Source: Ornithinimicrobium pratense
GTDB lineage: Bacteria; Actinomycetota; Actinomycetes; Actinomycetales; Dermatophilaceae
NCBI RefSeq assembly: GCF_008843165.1
Contig: NZ_CP044427.1
Location: 62,001-126,000, forward strand
Direction: 5' to 3'
Length of the DNA: 64,000 bases
In this document: one piece after another, positions 1 through 7,523 of the stretch
How the letters are laid out: every line of letters begins with the position of its first letter
How positions within the stretch are numbered: the first letter of the stretch is position 1
Notes under the pieces: model-generated
The model's input: only the letters and a program-made list of their open reading frames with translations
What the model was told of the DNA's origin: nothing
Databases searched by the model: none
Program-made: the position numbers and the translations under genes

Positions 1-1
1 C

Positions 2-325
2 CAGGGTGGTTGCCCCCTGGGTGAGGGCTTCGGCGGTCCCGGTTACACCTTCGACGATGAGATCAGCCCCGACCACAACTTCAACCAGCCCTACATGCTC
101 GCCATGGCCAACGCCGGCAAGCGCATGGGCAAGGGCACCAACGGCTCGCAGTTCTTCATCACCGTCGAGGCGACCAGTTGGCTGCAGGGCAAGCACACGA
201 TCTTCGGTGAGGTGGCCGACCAGGGCTCCCGCGATGTCGTCGACGCCATCGCCGCGGTCCCGACTGGCGCCAACGACAAGCCGGTGGAGCCGGTCGTCGT
301 CGAGCGCGTCTCCGTCGGCGAGTGA
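2..325 (+). CDS. Peptidyl-prolyl cis-trans isomerase, cyclophilin type (3' part)
   Basis: This is the C-terminal part of a cyclophilin, which isomerises peptidyl-proline bonds; the gene begins before the window. The visible reading frame starts [17 protein letters not shown] and continues through the family signatures [16 protein letters not shown] and GKHTIFGEV, which form the active site and cyclosporin-binding face. It stops at TGA 323-325. About 107 residues are seen, roughly the last 60% of a single-domain cytoplasmic cyclophilin. A cyclophilin upstream of a rhomboid gene and crgA is the usual arrangement near the replication origin in actinobacteria. No N-terminal part is visible, so a signal peptide cannot be judged. 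Confidence 0.93.
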   Translation, partial: QGGCPLGEGFGGPGYTFDDEISPDHNFNQPYMLAMANAGKRMGKGTNGSQFFITVEATSWLQGKHTIFGEVADQGSRDVVDAIAAVPTGANDKPVEPVVVERVSVGE

Positions 326-344
326 CCTCCCCGCCGAGCATCCG

Positions 345-1262
345 GTGAGCAGCCCCACCCACGGGCCGCCCGGCGACCAGCCGGACGGCCCGTCTGCCGT
401 CCCCGTCTGTCCACGTCACCCCGGCGTCGTCAGTTACATCAGCTGTCAGCGCTGTGGCCGACCCACCTGTCCGGACTGCCAGCGGCCCGCTGCCGTGGGA
501 GTGCAGTGTGTGGACTGTGTCCGGGAGGGCAGCCGCACTATCCCCACGCCGCAGACCCGGTTCGGGGCGCCGGTGCGCGTTGACGACCGCCCCTTGGTCA
601 CCTGGACGCTGCTGGGTCTGTGCATCGCGGTCTACATCGGCCAGCTGGCCAACCCGGCCGTCACCAGCACCCTGGCCTTCCGGGGTTTCTTGGGCGGCAG
701 CGAGCCCTGGCGCTTCCTGACCTCGGCATTCGTGCACTCCCCGAGCAGCCTGCTGCACATCCTGTTCAACATGTACATCCTGTTCGCCTTCGGGCCGACC
801 CTGGAGCAGGCGATGGGTCGGGCGAAGTTCCTCGCCACCTACCTGCTCTGCGCCATCGGCGGATCGGTGGGCGTGCTGCTGCTGGCCACTCCCAACCCAG
901 GCTGGTTCGTCCCGGTCGTCGGTGCGTCCGGCGCGATCTTCGGCCTGCTCTTCCTGTATGTCGTGATGGCGCTGCGGGCGGGCTCGGTCCCGGGCACGCT
1001 GCTGCTGATGATCGGGATCAACCTGGCCCTGCCCTTTTTCGTCGGCGGCATCGCCTGGCAGGCCCACGTCGGGGGTGCCATCACCGGCGCGGCCATCGGC
1101 GGGTTGCTGACCCTGACCTCGGCGCCGGGACGCTCGGAGCAGGCCCAGCGCCGACGGCGGCTGATCTGGCCCGCGCTCGCCGGCGTCGCCGTGCTGCTCG
1201 TCGCGCTTTCGGTGTGGCGGATCCTGGCCGTCATGGGCCCGGGGGCCTTCACGCTCGTCTGA
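345..1262 (+). CDS. Rhomboid family intramembrane serine protease with N-terminal zinc finger
   Basis: A 305-residue rhomboid protease that would cleave transmembrane substrates within the membrane. The catalytic serine lies in GASGAIFG near residue 195 and the catalytic histidine in WQAHVGG near residue 240. About six to seven hydrophobic segments cover residues 85-305. The first 60 residues hold a B-box-like cysteine/histidine cluster (CPRHP, CQRCGRPTCPDC, CVDC) that probably binds zinc, a common feature of actinobacterial rhomboids. I chose GTG 345, 20 bases after the cyclophilin stop, because the open frame further left overlaps the cyclophilin and shows no homology. Substrate unknown. 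Confidence 0.93.
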   Translation: MSSPTHGPPGDQPDGPSAVPVCPRHPGVVSYISCQRCGRPTCPDCQRPAAVGVQCVDCVREGSRTIPTPQTRFGAPVRVDDRPLVTWTLLGLCIAVYIGQLANPAVTSTLAFRGFLGGSEPWRFLTSAFVHSPSSLLHILFNMYILFAFGPTLEQAMGRAKFLATYLLCAIGGSVGVLLLATPNPGWFVPVVGASGAIFGLLFLYVVMALRAGSVPGTLLLMIGINLALPFFVGGIAWQAHVGGAITGAAIGGLLTLTSAPGRSEQAQRRRRLIWPALAGVAVLLVALSVWRILAVMGPGAFTLV

Positions 1263-1282
1263 GCCGAGTTACACCGGTGTAG

Positions 1283-1333
1283 TTATCCCCAGGTTGTGGA
1301 TGACCTGTGGATGACCGGGTCGTCTGTGGACAG
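1283..1333. promoter_or_regulatory. Cluster of DnaA-box-like nonamers
   Basis: The 73-bp gap between the convergent rhomboid gene and crgA holds four sites resembling the DnaA box TTATCCACA. They are TTATCCCCA (1283-1291), TGTGGATGA (1295-1303), TGTGGATGA (1306-1314) and TGTGGACAG (1325-1333). The first three each differ from the consensus or its complement at one base, and the two identical sites start 11 bp apart. The surrounding genes normally sit close to oriC. DnaA binding is inferred, and the cluster is too small to be the origin itself. Confidence 0.45.
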
Positions 1334-1335
1334 GC

Positions 1336-1599
1336 CTAGCGCCAGCGGGTGGCCATGACGAAGCCAGCCATGATCAGGCCCATGCCGATGCCGAGGTTCC
1401 AGTAGCCCCAGTCGCCGACGGGCCAGTTGCCCGCGGTGATGTAGAAGGTCGCCACCCACAGCACGCCGAGGATCATCAGCCCGCACATGATGGGCACGAA
1501 CCACGAAGGGTTGCTGGGCAGAGACTGCGTCTGGGGACCGGTGTCGGTGGCTGCTCCGGCGCGCTGCCGGGCTCCGTCTCGGCCGCGGGACTTGGGCAC
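1336..1599 (-). CDS. crgA: Cell division protein CrgA
   Basis: An 87-residue membrane protein of the CrgA family, which helps recruit FtsI/PBPs and coordinate septation in actinobacteria. A basic hydrophilic N-terminus (MPKSRGRDGARQ) is followed by two hydrophobic segments, about residues 30-55 and 67-84, joined by the family's W-rich loop (NWPVGDWGYWNLG). The protein ends ATRWR, as is typical. A strong ribosome-binding site (GAAGGAGA) lies just upstream of the ATG. The gene is convergent with the rhomboid gene and divergent from the DUF881 gene. Confidence 0.95.
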   Translation of the reverse strand: MPKSRGRDGARQRAGAATDTGPQTQSLPSNPSWFVPIMCGLMILGVLWVATFYITAGNWPVGDWGYWNLGIGMGLIMAGFVMATRWR

Positions 1600-1667
1600 G
1601 GCGTTCTCCTTCGGCGGGTCGTCGGCGTTGAGCTTGCAGGTCAGGATACGCGGCTAGGGTGGTGGCG

Positions 1668-2444
1668 ATGGACACCGCCAAGCCAAGAGCCGACCCGCAG
1701 CCCGGGCCGAGCGGTCCTCCTGGCCGCTCGGGGGGCCGGATCGGGGTCACCGTGCTCTGCCTCCTGGCGGGTCTCCTCTTCGGGACCAGCGCCTCCCTCG
1801 CGCGGGAGGACCCCACCGGGACCCCGAGCGATCTGCCCCAGCTGATCACGGCCAGGGACCGCCAGGTGCGCAGCCTCACCCAGCAGGCGGAGACCCTGGG
1901 CAAGGAGGTGCACGCGCTGCGCGATGCCCGCGCCAGCAGCCAGACCGGCCAGATCGTCAACACCGCGGACACCTTGGCCCCCGTCGTCGGACTGTCCGCC
2001 GTGAGCGGCCCAGCCACCGCGGTGACCCTGGACGACGCGGGCTACACCCGGGACACTCTGCCCGAGGGCTACTCCGTCGACGACGTCGTGGTCCACCAGC
2101 AGGACCTGCAGGGGGTGATCAACGCCCTGTGGGCCGGCGGCGCCGAGGCGATCATGGTCCAGGACCAACGCATCATCGCCACCAGCGCCGTGCAGTGCGT
2201 CGGCAACACCCTCTATCTGCAGGGCCGTGTCTACTCCCCGCCCTACACGGTCACCGCGATCGGCGACCCCGAGGCCCTGCATGCCGCGCTGGAGGCCGAC
2301 CCCGTGGTGCAGACCTACCGGGACTGGTCTGCCGCCGTGGGACTCGGCTATGAGGTCGCGGACCTGGGCGAGACCGAGCTGCCGGCCTTCGTCGGCAGTG
2401 TCCGACCCCAGCACGCGAACATCGTCCGCACCGACGGCGACTGA
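1668..2444 (+). CDS. DUF881 family protein
   Basis: A 258-residue protein of the DUF881 family, found beside cell-division kinase operons in many actinobacteria; its function is not known. A proline-rich N-terminus is followed by one transmembrane helix (about residues 27-45), a short coiled-coil-like stretch (residues 62-85), and an extracellular domain with the family features AVSGPATAVTLDDAG, VHQQDLQGVINALW and GGAEAIMVQDQRI. I chose ATG 1668; a GTG at 1659 is possible in the same frame. It converges on pknB, 17 bases away. Confidence 0.88.
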   Translation: MDTAKPRADPQPGPSGPPGRSGGRIGVTVLCLLAGLLFGTSASLAREDPTGTPSDLPQLITARDRQVRSLTQQAETLGKEVHALRDARASSQTGQIVNTADTLAPVVGLSAVSGPATAVTLDDAGYTRDTLPEGYSVDDVVVHQQDLQGVINALWAGGAEAIMVQDQRIIATSAVQCVGNTLYLQGRVYSPPYTVTAIGDPEALHAALEADPVVQTYRDWSAAVGLGYEVADLGETELPAFVGSVRPQHANIVRTDGD

Positions 2445-2461
2445 GGCAACAGAGCGAAGGC

Positions 2462-4651
2462 TCAGGGACGAGGGGGGTTACCCCGTCCGGGCGGGTCGTC
2501 ACCACGTCCGGGTGGGTCGCCCTGCCCTGGCGGGCTCCCGCCCTGGCCCGGCGGGACGCCACCCTGGCCCGGCGGCACGGCGCCTGGACCCGTGGGGTCG
2601 GGCGGGCTGGATGGCTCCGTGGGCTCGGGTGGGCTGGTCGGTTCGGTGGGCTCGGGTGGGCTGGTCGGTTCGGTGGGCTCGGGTGGGCTGGTCGGTTCGG
2701 TGGGCTCAGGTGGGCTCGTCGGCTCCGTGGGCTCAGGCGGGCTGGTCGGCTCCGGGGGGGTGGGCGTCGGGGTGGCGGTGATCGTCTCCCGGATCGTCGT
2801 TGGCGCTGTCGGCGGCTCGATCGCCACGGTCAGGGTCACCGGGCTGCCCTGGTCCACGATCGCCCCGGCCTCGGCCGACTGCCGCAGCACGGTGCCGGGC
2901 TCGACGTCGGCGGTCGGCTCCTCCTCGATCTCAGGTCTCAGGCTCTGCTGGAACAGTGCCAGCACCGCGTCGTCCCGGGTCTCGCCCACCACGTCGGGCA
3001 CCTCGACCTGGCCGGAGGAGACGGTGAGGACGATCTCGTCATCGCGCGCGATCTCGTTGCCGGCGGCCGGGGTGGTGTCGATGACCTCCCCCCTGGCCCA
3101 GTCCGGGTCGTTCTCCTGCTCGACCCCTTCCCGAACGTTGGTGAAACCGGCCCGTTCGAGCTGGGCGCGGGCCGCCCCCTCCTCCATGCCCTGCACGCGC
3201 GGGATGGCTAGCGCCGCCGGCCCCGAGGAGACCACCAGGCGGATCTCCGCGCCTTCTGGCGCCTCACCGGTCAACGGCATCTGGTCGATGACCGTGCCCG
3301 ACGGCTGCTCGTCCTCCTGGAACCGTGACTCGGGGACCACGAAGCCCAATCCCACGAGCTGGGTGCGCGCGGCGGCTTCGGTGCTGCCCACAGTGGAGGG
3401 CACCGCCACCATCGGCGGACCGTCGTCCGCGCCGGGACCCAGCACGAGGTAAAGCACCCACGCCAGGCCGGCCACGGCCAGCAGCGACATCGCGCCGAGG
3501 AGCAGCACCGCCCCGGGATGGCGGCGCTCCCGCACGGGAAGCTCGTCGGTGCGCTCGTAGCGGTCGTCGTCGTAGGAGGCCCTGCCCACCCCGAGCCCGG
3601 CCACCGGGCTGGCATACCCCGAGTGGTCGCCCTGGGACTGGGACCGGGCGACCGGCTGGGTGGCGTGCGCGACGGCGCCCGCTCCGGCACCGCCCGCGAC
3701 CGCGCCGCCGGCCCTCGCCGCCAGCACCGACTGCAGCGAGGCCGTCGCCGCGTCGGAGAGCGGTTCCCCGGCCCGGAAGGCGTTGAGGTCGGCCCGGAAG
3801 TCGTCGGCGTCCTGATAGCGGTCCTCGGGCCGCTTCTCCAGGGCGTGGACGGTGATCGCGTCGAGCTCCTCGGGGATCGGCCGGTGAGTGCTGGGCACCT
3901 TCGGGGTCTCCCCGAGGTGCTGGTAGACGAGCGAGACCGGGTCGCCCTGGAAGGGCGTGCGGCCCGCCAGCAGCTCGTAGAGCAGGCAGCCCACGGAGTA
4001 AAGGTCGGAGCGGCCGTCGACGTCCAGACCCTGGGCCTGCTCGGGGGACAGGTATCGGGCTGTGCCCATCACGGCCTGGGTCTGGGTCATCGTGGCGGCG
4101 GTGTCGGCCAGGGCTCGGGCGATGCCGAAGTCCATCACCTTGACCCCGCCGGCCTCGGTCACCATGACGTTGGCGGGCTTGATGTCGCGATGTACCAGCC
4201 CGCGCTCGTGGGCGTACTGCATGGCGGACAGCACGGTCGCGGTGATCCGGGACGCCTCCTCGGGACCCAGGCTTTCCTGCTCGTTGAGCACCTCGCGCAG
4301 GGTCTTGCCCTCGATGTACTCCATGACGATGTAAGGCACGTGGAGCTCCGCCCCACCGGACTCCTCGACGATCTCCTCCCCGGAGTCGAAGACGGCCACG
4401 ATGCTGGGGTGGGACAAGCCGGCGGCGGCCTGTGCCTCGCGCCGGAAGCGGGACAGGAACGAGGAGTCCCGGGCCAGGTCGGTGCGCAGGATCTTGATCG
4501 CGACGGTCCGGCCCAGCCGCAGGTCGTGACCGAGGTGGACGTCGGCCATCCCGCCGCGGCCGATGAGCGCACCCAGCTCGTAACGCCCGCCAAGCAGGCG
4601 GGGGTCCTGCTGCGGCGGCTGGGGTGCGGCCTCGGTGGGGTCGTCGCTCAT
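2462..4651 (-). CDS. pknB: Serine/threonine protein kinase PknB with PASTA domains
   Basis: A 729-residue transmembrane Ser/Thr kinase that controls peptidoglycan synthesis and cell shape. The cytoplasmic kinase domain spans residues 24-290, with the glycine loop IGRGGMADV, ATP-binding Lys53, catalytic HRD (Asp156) and DFG (Asp174). One transmembrane helix lies near residues 380-402. Three extracellular PASTA repeats, which bind muropeptides, span about 412-605. The last 120 residues are Pro-rich: five copies of TSPPEPTEP plus a variant, then PPGQG/PPGRG repeats. The ATG overlaps the pbpA stop (ATGA, 4648-4651). It is the last gene of the leftward fhaA-to-pknB operon. The long Pro-rich tail is unusual for PknB and could span or contact the wall. 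Confidence 0.97.
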   Translation of the reverse strand: MSDDPTEAAPQPPQQDPRLLGGRYELGALIGRGGMADVHLGHDLRLGRTVAIKILRTDLARDSSFLSRFRREAQAAAGLSHPSIVAVFDSGEEIVEESGGAELHVPYIVMEYIEGKTLREVLNEQESLGPEEASRITATVLSAMQYAHERGLVHRDIKPANVMVTEAGGVKVMDFGIARALADTAATMTQTQAVMGTARYLSPEQAQGLDVDGRSDLYSVGCLLYELLAGRTPFQGDPVSLVYQHLGETPKVPSTHRPIPEELDAITVHALEKRPEDRYQDADDFRADLNAFRAGEPLSDAATASLQSVLAARAGGAVAGGAGAGAVAHATQPVARSQSQGDHSGYASPVAGLGVGRASYDDDRYERTDELPVRERRHPGAVLLLGAMSLLAVAGLAWVLYLVLGPGADDGPPMVAVPSTVGSTEAAARTQLVGLGFVVPESRFQEDEQPSGTVIDQMPLTGEAPEGAEIRLVVSSGPAALAIPRVQGMEEGAARAQLERAGFTNVREGVEQENDPDWARGEVIDTTPAAGNEIARDDEIVLTVSSGQVEVPDVVGETRDDAVLALFQQSLRPEIEEEPTADVEPGTVLRQSAEAGAIVDQGSPVTLTVAIEPPTAPTTIRETITATPTPTPPEPTSPPEPTEPTSPPEPTEPTSPPEPTEPTSPPEPTEPTSPPEPTEPSSPPDPTGPGAVPPGQGGVPPGQGGSPPGQGDPPGRGDDPPGRGNPPRP
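2595..2757 (-). repeat. 27-bp coding minisatellite in pknB
   Basis: About six tandem 27-bp units encode TSPPEPTEP (five copies) and SSPPDPTGP (one diverged copy) in the extracellular tail of PknB. The unit length is a multiple of three, so copy-number change alters tail length without breaking the frame. The copies differ by only a few, mostly silent, changes, which suggests recent slippage or conversion. Confidence 0.8.
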
Positions 4652-6105
4652 CGGTCCACTCCTGCCTGCAGCATGGCCCGCGCCACCGGCGCGGCCACCA
4701 CTCCTCCGGTCTCACCGACCCAGTTGTCGCTCGCCGACTCGACGATCACGGCGACCGCGATCTGCGGGTCGTCCGCGGGTGCGAAGCCGGTGAACCAGGC
4801 GTGTGCTCCGCCCTGCGAGCCGAACTCGGCAGTGCCCGTCTTGCCGGCCACCTCCACGCCCGGGACCTGGGCCAGCTGGCCCGAGCCGCGCTGCACGACC
4901 ATCGTCATCATCTCCGTCAGCTCCTGCGCCGTGGACTGCGAGACGGCCCGGGACAGGGTGCGGGGGCTGGTCTGGTCGACCACCTCCAGGTCGGCCCCCC
5001 GGAGCGTCTCGATCAGGTATGGCGTCATCACCACCCCGTCATTGGCGATGCCGGCTGCCATCATCGCCACCTGCAGGGGAGTGACGCGCACGTCGTGCTG
5101 ACCGATGCCGGTCAGGGCCAGCTGGGGCTCGTCGAGCTCGGCAGGGTAGGAGGACGGGGTCACCGGCAGCGGCGTCTCCAGCGTCTGCCCGAAGCCGAAA
5201 TCCTCGGCCTGCTCGCGCAGGGCGTCGGCGCCCAGCTCCCCGGCCAGCCAGGCGAAAGAGGTGTTGCACGAGACCTGGATGGAGACCGCCAGGGTGGGCC
5301 GGCCCTCCGGGTCGCAGGCGGCCCCCTGGAAGTTGGGCAGTTCGGTGCTGGTGCCCGGCAGCGTGTAGGTGAGCGGACCGACGAGCTCGGTGTCCGGCTC
5401 GTAGTCTTCGCTCTCCAGCGCGGCGGCCGCGGTCACCAGCTTGAAGACCGACCCGGGCGGGTAGAGATCGCCACCGATGGCGCGGTTGATCAACGGCCGC
5501 TCGGGGTCGTCGGCCAGCTCCGCGTAGGCCTGCTCTACGGCCGCCAGGTTGTGACTGGACAGCGCATTGGGGTCGTAGGCCGGTCTGCTCACCATGGCCA
5601 GGATCGCCCCGGTGCTGGGGTCGAGCGCGACCGCTGCCCCGCGCCGGTCGCCCAGGGCGTCCACCGCGGCCTGCTGCACGGCTGGGTCGATGGTCAGCTC
5701 CAGGTTCGTGCCGGTGGCCGGCCGGCCGGTGATGACGTCGGCCAGGCGCTGGTAGAAGAGGCTGTCGTCGGTGCCGGCGAGCAGGCTGTTGGTGGTGCGC
5801 TCAAGCCCGGCCCCGGCGCCATAGATGAAGGAGTAATAACCGGTGATGTGGGCATAGCGGCTGGGGGTGTCGTAGACCCGCAGCCAGCGCAGCTCGTCGT
5901 TGGTGGGCTCGGACCGGGCCACAGCGGTGCCGTTGACGAGGATCGCTCCGCGGTCCCGGCTGTAGGTGTCCATCAGCGTGCGCCGGTTGTCCGCCCGCTC
6001 GCGCAGGTCGTCGGCCTGCACGAACTGGATCCAGGTGCTGGCCATGAGCAGGGCCGTGAACATCGCGAAGATCACCACGGCCAGCCGGCGGATGGGGGTG
6101 TTCAC
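4648..6105 (-). CDS. pbpA: Penicillin-binding protein PbpA (class B transpeptidase)
   Basis: A 485-residue class B penicillin-binding protein that cross-links peptidoglycan stems during elongation or septation. A single N-terminal transmembrane helix (about residues 8-28) anchors it outside the membrane. All three transpeptidase motifs are present: SVFK (Ser219, Lys222), SCN (residues 279-281) and KTGTAE (about residue 424). Length and architecture match actinobacterial PbpA/PBP2-like proteins paired with RodA. The start overlaps the rodA stop by four bases and the stop overlaps the pknB start, so the three are probably translationally coupled. It is a likely functional partner of RodA and indirectly of PknB. 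Confidence 0.96.
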   Translation of the reverse strand: MNTPIRRLAVVIFAMFTALLMASTWIQFVQADDLRERADNRRTLMDTYSRDRGAILVNGTAVARSEPTNDELRWLRVYDTPSRYAHITGYYSFIYGAGAGLERTTNSLLAGTDDSLFYQRLADVITGRPATGTNLELTIDPAVQQAAVDALGDRRGAAVALDPSTGAILAMVSRPAYDPNALSSHNLAAVEQAYAELADDPERPLINRAIGGDLYPPGSVFKLVTAAAALESEDYEPDTELVGPLTYTLPGTSTELPNFQGAACDPEGRPTLAVSIQVSCNTSFAWLAGELGADALREQAEDFGFGQTLETPLPVTPSSYPAELDEPQLALTGIGQHDVRVTPLQVAMMAAGIANDGVVMTPYLIETLRGADLEVVDQTSPRTLSRAVSQSTAQELTEMMTMVVQRGSGQLAQVPGVEVAGKTGTAEFGSQGGAHAWFTGFAPADDPQIAVAVIVESASDNWVGETGGVVAAPVARAMLQAGVDR

Positions 6106-7523
6106 TGCGGCACCTCTTGCTCGGCCGTGCGGGCCTGCCGGCTCTCGTTCTGCCGGCTCTCGTTCTGGCGGCTCTCGTTCTGGCGGCGCTCGGAGACGGG
6201 GCGACGGGCGTGGTCGCTGATCCGGAGCAGCAGCGCGACGATGATCCAGTTGGCCAGCAGGGAGGAGCCGCCCGCGGACAGGAAGGGTGTGGTGAGGCCG
6301 GTGAGCGGGATGACCCTGGTGATGCCGCCGACGATGACGAAGATCTGCAGGGCCAGGGTGAAGGACAGCCCCACGGCCAGCAGTTTGCCGAAGCCCTCCC
6401 GCGCGCCGATCGCGGTGCGCAGCCCTCGCTCCGCGAGCAGGGCGTAGAGCAGGAGGATGGCGAACAGCCCGACCAGGCCGAGCTCCTCCCCGAAGCTGCC
6501 GATGATGTAGTCGCTGTTGGCGAAGTAGGTCAGGTAGGGATAACCCTCGCCCAGCCCGGTGCCGAAGATGCCGCCGTGGGCCAGGCCCATCAACCCCTTG
6601 GCGACCTGGTCGGACTGGCCGGCGGCGAACGGGTCCAGCCAGAGCATCACCCGGCTCTGGACGTGGGTGAACAGCTGCCAGGCCAGCAGCGCACCGCCGA
6701 CGAAGAGGGACAGGCCGATAACGATCCAGCTGGTGCGTTCGGTCGCCACGTAGAGCATCGCCACGAAGAGGCCGAAGTAGAGCAGCGAGGCCCCCAGGTC
6801 ACGCTGCAGGACGAGGATCAGCATCGACAGCAGCCAGGCCACCAGGATGGGGCCCAGGTCCCGTCCGCGGGGCAGCTGCAGGCCCAGGATCCGGCGACCC
6901 ACGAGGGAGAGCGCGTCGCGGGTGCTTACCAGGTAGCCGGCGAAGAAGATGGCCAGGCCGATCTTGGCCACCTCACCGGGCTGGAAGCTGAACGGCCCGA
7001 GCCGGATCCACAACCGGGCGCCGTACTCCTCCACCCCGAGCCCCGGGACCATCGGCAGCAGGAGCAGGACGAAGGCGGCGGCCATCGCGATATAGGTGTA
7101 GCGACGCAGGACCCGGTGGTCACGGACGAGGATGAGCACGACGGCGGCGATCACGACGGACAGGCCGGTCCAGAGCAGCTGCCGGTCGGCGACGTTGGTG
7201 GTCCCGCCGGGGGCACTGACCAGGTCGATGCGGTGGATCATCACCAACCCCAGCCCGTTGAGCAGGGTGGCGATGGGCAGCATCAGCGGGTCGGCATACC
7301 GGGCCCGCCAGCGCAGGACGAGGTGCAGGACCAGGGCGAGTCCGCCGAAGCCGGCGACGTGCCACCAGGCGTCTTCGGGCAGGCGGTCGACGGCGGCCAG
7401 GTTGACGTTGGCGTAGGCCAGGGCGACGATCCCGACCGCCAGGAGCAGCAGCAGCAGCTCGATGGTGCGGCCGCTGCGCACTTGCATCTGGGTGATGGTC
7501 GAGGGGGTGGGGAAGGCGCTCAC
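6102..7523 (-). CDS. rodA: Peptidoglycan glycosyltransferase RodA (FtsW/RodA/SpoVE family)
   Basis: A 473-residue polytopic SEDS protein that polymerises lipid II into glycan strands with PbpA. About ten to twelve hydrophobic segments cover residues 20-440. SEDS signatures visible are RLWIRLGPFSFQPGEVAK and, toward the end, DYIIGSFGEELG, followed by LTTPFLSAGGSSLLANW. The cytoplasmic C-terminus carries three tandem NESRQ pentapeptides. It overlaps pstP upstream and pbpA downstream by four bases each, consistent with one operon. FtsW is an alternative, but the position between pstP and pbpA points to RodA. Confidence 0.95.
   Translation of the reverse strand: MSAFPTPSTITQMQVRSGRTIELLLLLLAVGIVALAYANVNLAAVDRLPEDAWWHVAGFGGLALVLHLVLRWRARYADPLMLPIATLLNGLGLVMIHRIDLVSAPGGTTNVADRQLLWTGLSVVIAAVVLILVRDHRVLRRYTYIAMAAAFVLLLLPMVPGLGVEEYGARLWIRLGPFSFQPGEVAKIGLAIFFAGYLVSTRDALSLVGRRILGLQLPRGRDLGPILVAWLLSMLILVLQRDLGASLLYFGLFVAMLYVATERTSWIVIGLSLFVGGALLAWQLFTHVQSRVMLWLDPFAAGQSDQVAKGLMGLAHGGIFGTGLGEGYPYLTYFANSDYIIGSFGEELGLVGLFAILLLYALLAERGLRTAIGAREGFGKLLAVGLSFTLALQIFVIVGGITRVIPLTGLTTPFLSAGGSSLLANWIIVALLLRISDHARRPVSERRQNESRQNESRQNESRQARTAEQEVPQ
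6135..6179 (-). repeat. 15-bp tandem repeat in rodA C-terminus
   Basis: Three in-frame 15-bp units encode NESRQ NESRQ NESRQ at the cytoplasmic tail of RodA. The units are nearly identical in DNA. It is a second coding minisatellite in the same operon as the pknB repeat. Confidence 0.8.

Noticed and set aside
159..1067. Long minus-strand open frame over the cyclophilin and rhomboid genes
   Set aside because: It lies opposite two well-supported genes and shows only the Arg/Gly/Pro-rich composition usual for antisense frames in high-GC DNA.
3518..6447. Long plus-strand frames opposite pknB and pbpA
   Set aside because: Antisense shadows of clear genes; no family motif, composition dominated by Gly, Val, Arg.
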